From contig JABANP010000569.1 of assembly GCA_013115135.1 (NCBI GenBank), positions 1 through 31,962 on the forward strand: a stretch of DNA of 31,962 bases. The letters run 5' to 3'. The notes under the pieces were generated by a model. It saw only the letters and a list, made by a program, of their open reading frames with translations. It ran no database searches and had not been told where the DNA came from. The position numbers and the translations under genes were made by a program. Shown here piece after piece: positions 28,050 to 31,962 of the stretch. Within the stretch, counting starts at the first letter, position 1. The number at the start of each line of letters is the position of its first letter. The stretch is from Perkinsus olseni. Its lineage: Eukaryota > Perkinsozoa > Perkinsida > Perkinsidae.

Positions 28050-28212
28050 GATCCAGATCATCAGCCTTGATCCACTAAGCCACTGGATCATGGATCCCTG
28101 AAATTTCTCAACGACACTGAGAATTTCTCATGTGCGTGGTCCACGGATCACAGATCACGGCCTTCTCCCACGAATCAAAGACCAGAGTCAAAAATTCGGA
28201 TCAGGCGTGATC
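28050..28212. repeat. GATC-dense degenerate repeat tract
   Basis: Nine GATC sites in 163 bp, often as GATCA/GATCC and partly in GGATCACAGATCACGG-like runs, plus AATTTCTCA twice. Irregular spacing; looks like a decayed short tandem repeat. Confidence 0.4.
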
Positions 28213-28452
28213 TGAATCACGAATAGCCTATCAGGGTCGCGGACCTAGATTTTGGGTCACGCATCAAGGTTCACGGTCAGAAGTCGCCGTGCTGAGATGA
28301 CGACCAACTACACCAGCCGCGCCGATTAGCTATAGATTTGGTGAAGCACGCATACGCACAAAGTTCACAACATCCCATTACAATTTAGCACTTTACAATA
28401 TCGCACAGATCTGTGGATCAGGGTCGATCTACCTACCCAGGCGACCACATTG

Positions 28453-28790
28453 TTAAGCCACAGTACGCATGTGGTTGTGGATCTCCTTGTGAACTCTCTC
28501 GGTGAGATTCTCACCGTGACCCATTATTAGTCTTGGACAAGGAGATGGTAATAGGACCAGGGAAATCTTGTGAACTTGATTCCAGGAGCGGAAAGCGGTA
28601 GACCCGGAGCACCGGTTAGAGGCCACGAGAACAGACATTTGATCAGAACTGTCGAACACGATACCAGAATGTGGCCCAAGTTGCTCACTCGACAAAGGGT
28701 GGCTTTGATCACAGACATGCTTCACGGTCACCCTGATCTCGCGCCAGAAGGAGGTTGTGATTACCACTAAGACCACGATGTGAGAACTCG
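28453..28790 (-). pseudogene. Integrase-like relic
   Basis: Part of a minus-strand frame open over 28453..29043. It reads VVLVVITTSFWREIRV, then a VFDSSDQM segment, then HGENLTERVHKEIHNHMR, resembling the core of retroelement integrases (strand before the first turn, second aspartate, and N-G-x-x-E-R-x-H helix). The D-to-E distance (47) is longer than the usual 35, and no zinc-binding HHCC is visible, so it is either degenerate or from another retroelement class. Confidence 0.35.
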
Positions 28791-28905
28791 TGGGCAGCAT
28801 GCACGAGCCGTTCTTGAACAGCGGCGTCCGGGACCAAATAGAGATCCTAAGATATACCCGTAAAAGGGAAGACACTATACCCCTGCCCATTGAGAGTGCG
28901 CAAAT

Positions 28906-28914
28906 GATCGAACC
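28906..28914 (-). other. B-box-like GGTTCGATC (1)
   Basis: Perfect core of a pol III B box on the minus strand, but the flanks do not pair as a T-stem. Probably a tRNA-derived relic or chance. Confidence 0.2.
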
Positions 28915-29054
28915 CGGGTAAGATCCTGCTAAGGACCCCGAAGCTCGATAGGTCAAGGAGTGCTCAACCGTTTCAGAAGTGCCGCATGGTAAGCGATATT
29001 TCGCTTTCGCGCGAATTGAAATGCGACAAAAGCTTGAGATCACCGCTCACCGGG

Positions 29055-29063
29055 GATCGAACC
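29055..29063 (-). other. B-box-like GGTTCGATC (2), tRNA-like 3' half
   Basis: On the minus strand CCAGG-TTCGATC-CCCGG could form a T-arm with one mismatch, followed by TGAGCGG. A partly complementary CGCTC lies where a 5' acceptor strand would be, but no D-arm or anticodon arm folds. A tRNA-derived relic is possible. Confidence 0.25.
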
Positions 29064-29624
29064 TGGGTGTTCCCGATACTTCATACTTGTTTTTCGCTTT
29101 CAGCCGAGCGTCGATGGCGAGTTGGACGCAGACGTGGTCTATTTTCATGGATTCTACCATGCCGATTGTCATCGAGTCAATTTCCAAATCCGTTGGATCA
29201 TACAAAGTACCAGGGTTTCTCATCAAAAGATCCGGTAGGGTTGAAGAATGCTATGACTCGTGCGAGTGTCCCATGCTAGCGCAAAAACTGACTATCGAGT
29301 CCTCTCTCAAGACTGGGGTGGCAACACCACACTTTCTGAGACTTCATGGGAAACATGAAACCCGCGAGCCGCACACCACCTGAACCCGAGGCCCGAAACC
29401 CTGTGGGCCGAGCAGCGCCGAGTGGAGCGTAGATGGGGACCGATTGGGTAGGGTATATACAAATCCACCGATAGAGGGGAGCAGCTCGCGGGCGTCAGAA
29501 ATCATCATACAGTACTACTCTGGTCGACAAAGGGATTTGCCGGTATGGCAGCCGATAGCTACTGTGTAGAGTAAACGGACCGGTGTTAAGTAGTGATAGC
29601 GCAAAGGCAGGGAAACCGAATAAC

Positions 29625-29892
29625 ACTGTAACGAATAAGGCTTGTACCGCTGAATACTGTATGAATGGTCAGTGTACGGCTGGATAGTGTACGACTTGTC
29701 GCTGTATCTGTGGATACTGTACTGAATGACACTGTATCACTGGCAACTGTACGAACTGTCACTGCACGACTTATCACTGTACGGTTTGAAAGTGTACGAG
29801 ATACTCCTGTATGAATGAAAAGCGTACCGAATAAAGCCTGTAAGAGCCCGGGGGTGTACCAGTTGTCACTGTACCAGTTGTCACTCGCCCCC
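29625..29892. repeat. 15-bp degenerate minisatellite
   Basis: About 17 repeats of an (A/G)CTGTACGA-type word. The GTA core recurs every 15 bp from 29644 to 29824 (one variant GCA at 29764), with 16-bp steps near the ends. Because the period is a multiple of three, a minus-strand frame (29586..29990) stays open as a series of pentapeptides of the S-R-T-V-x type. Confidence 0.75.
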
Positions 29893-30059
29893 TCAAAAGA
29901 GATGTTAGCAAGGTAGCGGTTGAGTTCTCGAGCATCTAGGCAGACACGGCAGGGATGGGTGGCCTTATTGTTGACCAATACCTTGATCACTTGCTCTCTT
30001 ACTCGATCCTCTAACCCTCTTGTGCGATACCACCATGGATTACGCTCTTGTGTGAGCTG
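29880..30059 (-). pseudogene. RT N-terminal fragment of a Ty3-type element
   Basis: Minus-strand translation after a stop at 30062..30060 includes VIKVLVNNKATHPCRVCLDARELNRYL, the R-x-C-x-D-x-R-x-L-N signature at the start of the retrotransposon RT palm. It then runs straight into the minisatellite, so the catalytic motifs are absent. With the RNase H at 26312..26512 it may belong to one broken-up minus-strand element. Confidence 0.5.
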
Positions 30060-30093
30060 TTACAACACCCTCATCCCTTGTTGAGCCTCAGTC

Positions 30094-30615
30094 ATGGCAC
30101 ATGGTGGAGAACCCGGGCCTCTTCTCGAGTTCCTCGGCCTTGACTCCGTCGAAGCTCTACACTACTTGACCCCTGTTGACTTGGACGAGCACCTCCGAGC
30201 TCCAGACGCCTCGCCTGCTACGAAAGCGGCGATGCGCCGACTCTTTCAGCTTCACTGCAAGCCCTTTTGTACTTCAACCTCAAGTACTACTTCTCTCTCC
30301 CGCCCCTCCCAGGCCCCCTTGCCTGCCTCCGTGGGCGCACAGAACCCGAGTCTCCTCCTCACCTACGACCTCAGCCTCTCTGGCACTGACCACGTCCCTG
30401 CCAACACTCCCACAACGTTCCTTGCCGCTTACTGTGGCCGCACTGATGACCGACCACCCTATCTCCACAAGCACAATCCTGCCAGCTCCACCCCACAAAC
30501 TTCTACTTCGCCTTCCCTACCACTATGGTTTGCGTTGCCGGCTCCGCCCATGCCGCCCCCTCACCTGCTGATTGCACCGTACGGTCTTCAGCCTTCGGTT
30601 CCTCTCGCCTTGTGA
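30094..30615 (+). CDS. Uncertain ORF, gag-like N-terminal part
   Basis: 173 codons from ATG 30094. The first 55 residues look like a compact helical module (LLEFLGLDSVEALHYL, then DLDEHL and a charged helix), then a Ser/Thr/Pro-rich stretch. A different frame takes over near 30480 with a protease motif, so this is best read as the gag end of a retroelement whose frame has shifted. I do not recognise the helical module. Confidence 0.35.
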   Translation: MAHGGEPGPLLEFLGLDSVEALHYLTPVDLDEHLRAPDASPATKAAMRRLFQLHCKPFCTSTSSTTSLSRPSQAPLPASVGAQNPSLLLTYDLSLSGTDHVPANTPTTFLAAYCGRTDDRPPYLHKHNPASSTPQTSTSPSLPLWFALPAPPMPPPHLLIAPYGLQPSVPLAL

Positions 30616-30779
30616 TTGACACTGGTTGCTCCCACTCTCTCCTTTCTCACGTTGCCGCGCTCCATCTTCAACGTCATATCGGCAACCGCTCCACTACTCT
30701 GGCACTTGACCCCGTTGCTACAAAGCCTGTTTTTGGCCCTGGTCCTGATGGGAAATCGGTTGAGGAAGATATCTTGTAT
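30480..30779 (+). pseudogene. Retropepsin-like fragment
   Basis: Frame of ATG 30525, but coding-like from about 30480. It contains LVIDTGCSHSLLS, with the D-T-G catalytic motif at 30618..30626, as in aspartic proteases of retroelements. No flap or second conserved motif is evident. The frame runs without a stop into the MULE transposase below, which suggests a chimeric junction rather than one protein family. Confidence 0.45.
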
Positions 30780-31634
30780 CATGATAGCGGCATCAACGAT
30801 GTTAATAGATGTTCGATATTCCTTTCTCCAGGCCTTTTTACTTCCATTACCCAAGGCCAGGTTTCCATTGACCTCAGCGCCGACGGGACGTTTTTCGTCC
30901 TGTTGCCCCCTTGAAGGCAACAATACAGTGTCCTTGTCCGACATAGATCGTCATCCGCCATGTGTCCGAGTATTTTCATATTAATGGAGAACCGCCAAAA
31001 ATCCTCTTATGAATACGTGTTTCGACAACTATTGCCTCTCTTTCGTGGTCTCCGTATTAACAGCTGCATAGCTGACTTCGAGCATGCCGCTATCAGTAAA
31101 TTTTGCAAAGCCTTCAGTAGTTTGGCTGTTGCAGATAGCGATGTCGACTCTCTTATAACATTATGCTTCTTTCATTTCTCTAAGAACGTTCTCAAGAGAT
31201 TTCGAGAGCTCCGCATGTTTGCTTACTCTGAGAGGCACTTGCGGAGCAAAAGGGCTCGTTGTTATTATAATATATTGGCGCTTGCCTTCTTGCCCGTTGA
31301 CTTGGTACCTACGGCCCTACTGACGGCATGCCGGGAACTCTACGCTCCCGGCTACGACTACATAGTGTCCTACTTATCGGAGTGCTATGTTCGGCCCAAT
31401 GCTCTATATCCTGTGAAGCAGTGGAACCAGAGAAGAAGGGTGGAGGCAGGTCGGTGCAGGACAACGAGCTGCCAAGAAGGATGGCACCGTTGCTGGAATG
31501 CCGGAACCCCTCCCCATCCGGGGGTGTGGAGGTGGATCGAGAACGTCATCCGGTGGCACCAGAGGAGACAGGGTGCGCCGGAACCCTTAATACGAAGTGA
31601 CCGATGCAGTGCTCTATGCCCTTATTCAAGTTGA
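30780..31634 (+). pseudogene. MULE-type (Mutator-like) transposase with in-frame TGA
   Basis: DDE transposase of a cut-and-paste DNA element. In one frame: DGTF with the first catalytic aspartate (30882..30884), a TGA stop (30912..30914), SIFILMENRQKSSYEYVF, ADFE with the second aspartate (31074..31076), the CFFH zinc-type motif (C at 31164), a helical part ending LALAFLPVDLV, then RTTSCQEGWHR (E at 31476) and HPGVW. These match the order seen in MULE transposases (MULE domain). The N-terminal DNA-binding part and terminal inverted repeats are not seen. One nonsense codon makes it probably inactive, unless it is a read error. Confidence 0.65.
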
Positions 31635-31962
31635 TGTCGATGCTGACAACCTGGACGACTGGTTCTTCGTTGCACGGGGCCATATGAGAAGGCTGAAGCC
31701 CCCCAGATGCGTCTGATGGAGAAGCTGAGCTCGAGCCCTTTCCCTTTCCTTGGGATGAAGGTCCTGCGCCAGTTCGTGGTTCTTCAGCGCGTTCACGCCA
31801 AGCTGACAAGGGAGCTCCTAGTAAGTCCCCGTCAGATTACGTGGTGTGCGTAGCATATTTCTAAACAGGTCAAGGCTCCAAGCTCGACGAGGATCTGAAA
31901 TATCCTCGCCACTGATGCCTTTTCAGGGCGCGATCCTCATCCAATGCGGCTGCCGGTAGGTG
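31635..31962. other. Window end, no gene supported
   Basis: A short plus-strand frame (around 31600..31720) may continue the transposase after a shift. GTAAGT at 31819 and a pyrimidine-poor ..AACAG at about 31868 could be a tiny intron, but nothing else supports an exon pair. Confidence 0.3.

Overview
The window is nuclear DNA of a eukaryote. The tRNA genes have A/B boxes, encode no CCA, and tRNA-Tyr carries a short intron after position 37. There is one long LTR-retrotransposon reading frame and no bacterial operon structure. The base composition and the combination of homogenised tRNA arrays with Ty3-type elements would fit a protist. A Perkinsus-like alveolate is my best guess, but only a weak inference.

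Region 1 (1..12285) is a head-to-tail tandem array of tRNA genes. Seven units (first and last truncated) of about 1.78 or 1.93 kb each carry, all on the + strand, tRNA-Leu(AAG), tRNA-Asn(GTT), intron-containing tRNA-Tyr(GTA), a spacer of about 1 kb, then one or two tRNA-Lys(CTT). That is 31 tRNA genes, one cut by the window edge. The units are nearly identical. Units with one Lys gene look like products of Lys-by-Lys unequal recombination. T-runs of four or more fall after Asn, after Tyr and after the last Lys, but mostly not between Leu and Asn or between the two Lys genes. This suggests dicistronic pol III precursors. The array stops abruptly inside a spacer at 12285.

Region 2 (12286..13140) holds no gene. 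It contains a 68-bp relative of a sequence found again beyond the transposon.

Region 3 (13141..19262) is a young Ty3/gypsy-class LTR retrotransposon: 225-bp LTRs, a TTCC target duplication, a polypurine tract, and gag, CCHC fingers, protease, RT, RNase H and integrase with a GPY/F-like end. One extra C splits the pol frame. The reverse transcriptase has N-K-D-D in motif C instead of the usual aromatic-x-D-D.

Region 4 (19263..26322): the 3' half of that element plus its downstream flank is tandemly duplicated (15632..21099 and 21100..26322), joined at a 4-bp GAGA microhomology. The second copy has a 253-bp deletion and two frameshifts. The flank itself is an older, decayed, minus-strand Ty3-type element, with an RNase H core at 26312..26512 and its C-terminal part in a 195-codon ORF.

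Region 5 (26323..31962) is a graveyard of degenerate elements: a GATC-dense stretch, a minus-strand integrase-like relic, a 15-bp minisatellite in frame with a minus-strand RT fragment, a plus-strand gag/retropepsin-like piece, and a MULE-type transposase with one in-frame TGA. No ordinary host protein gene is convincingly visible anywhere in the window.
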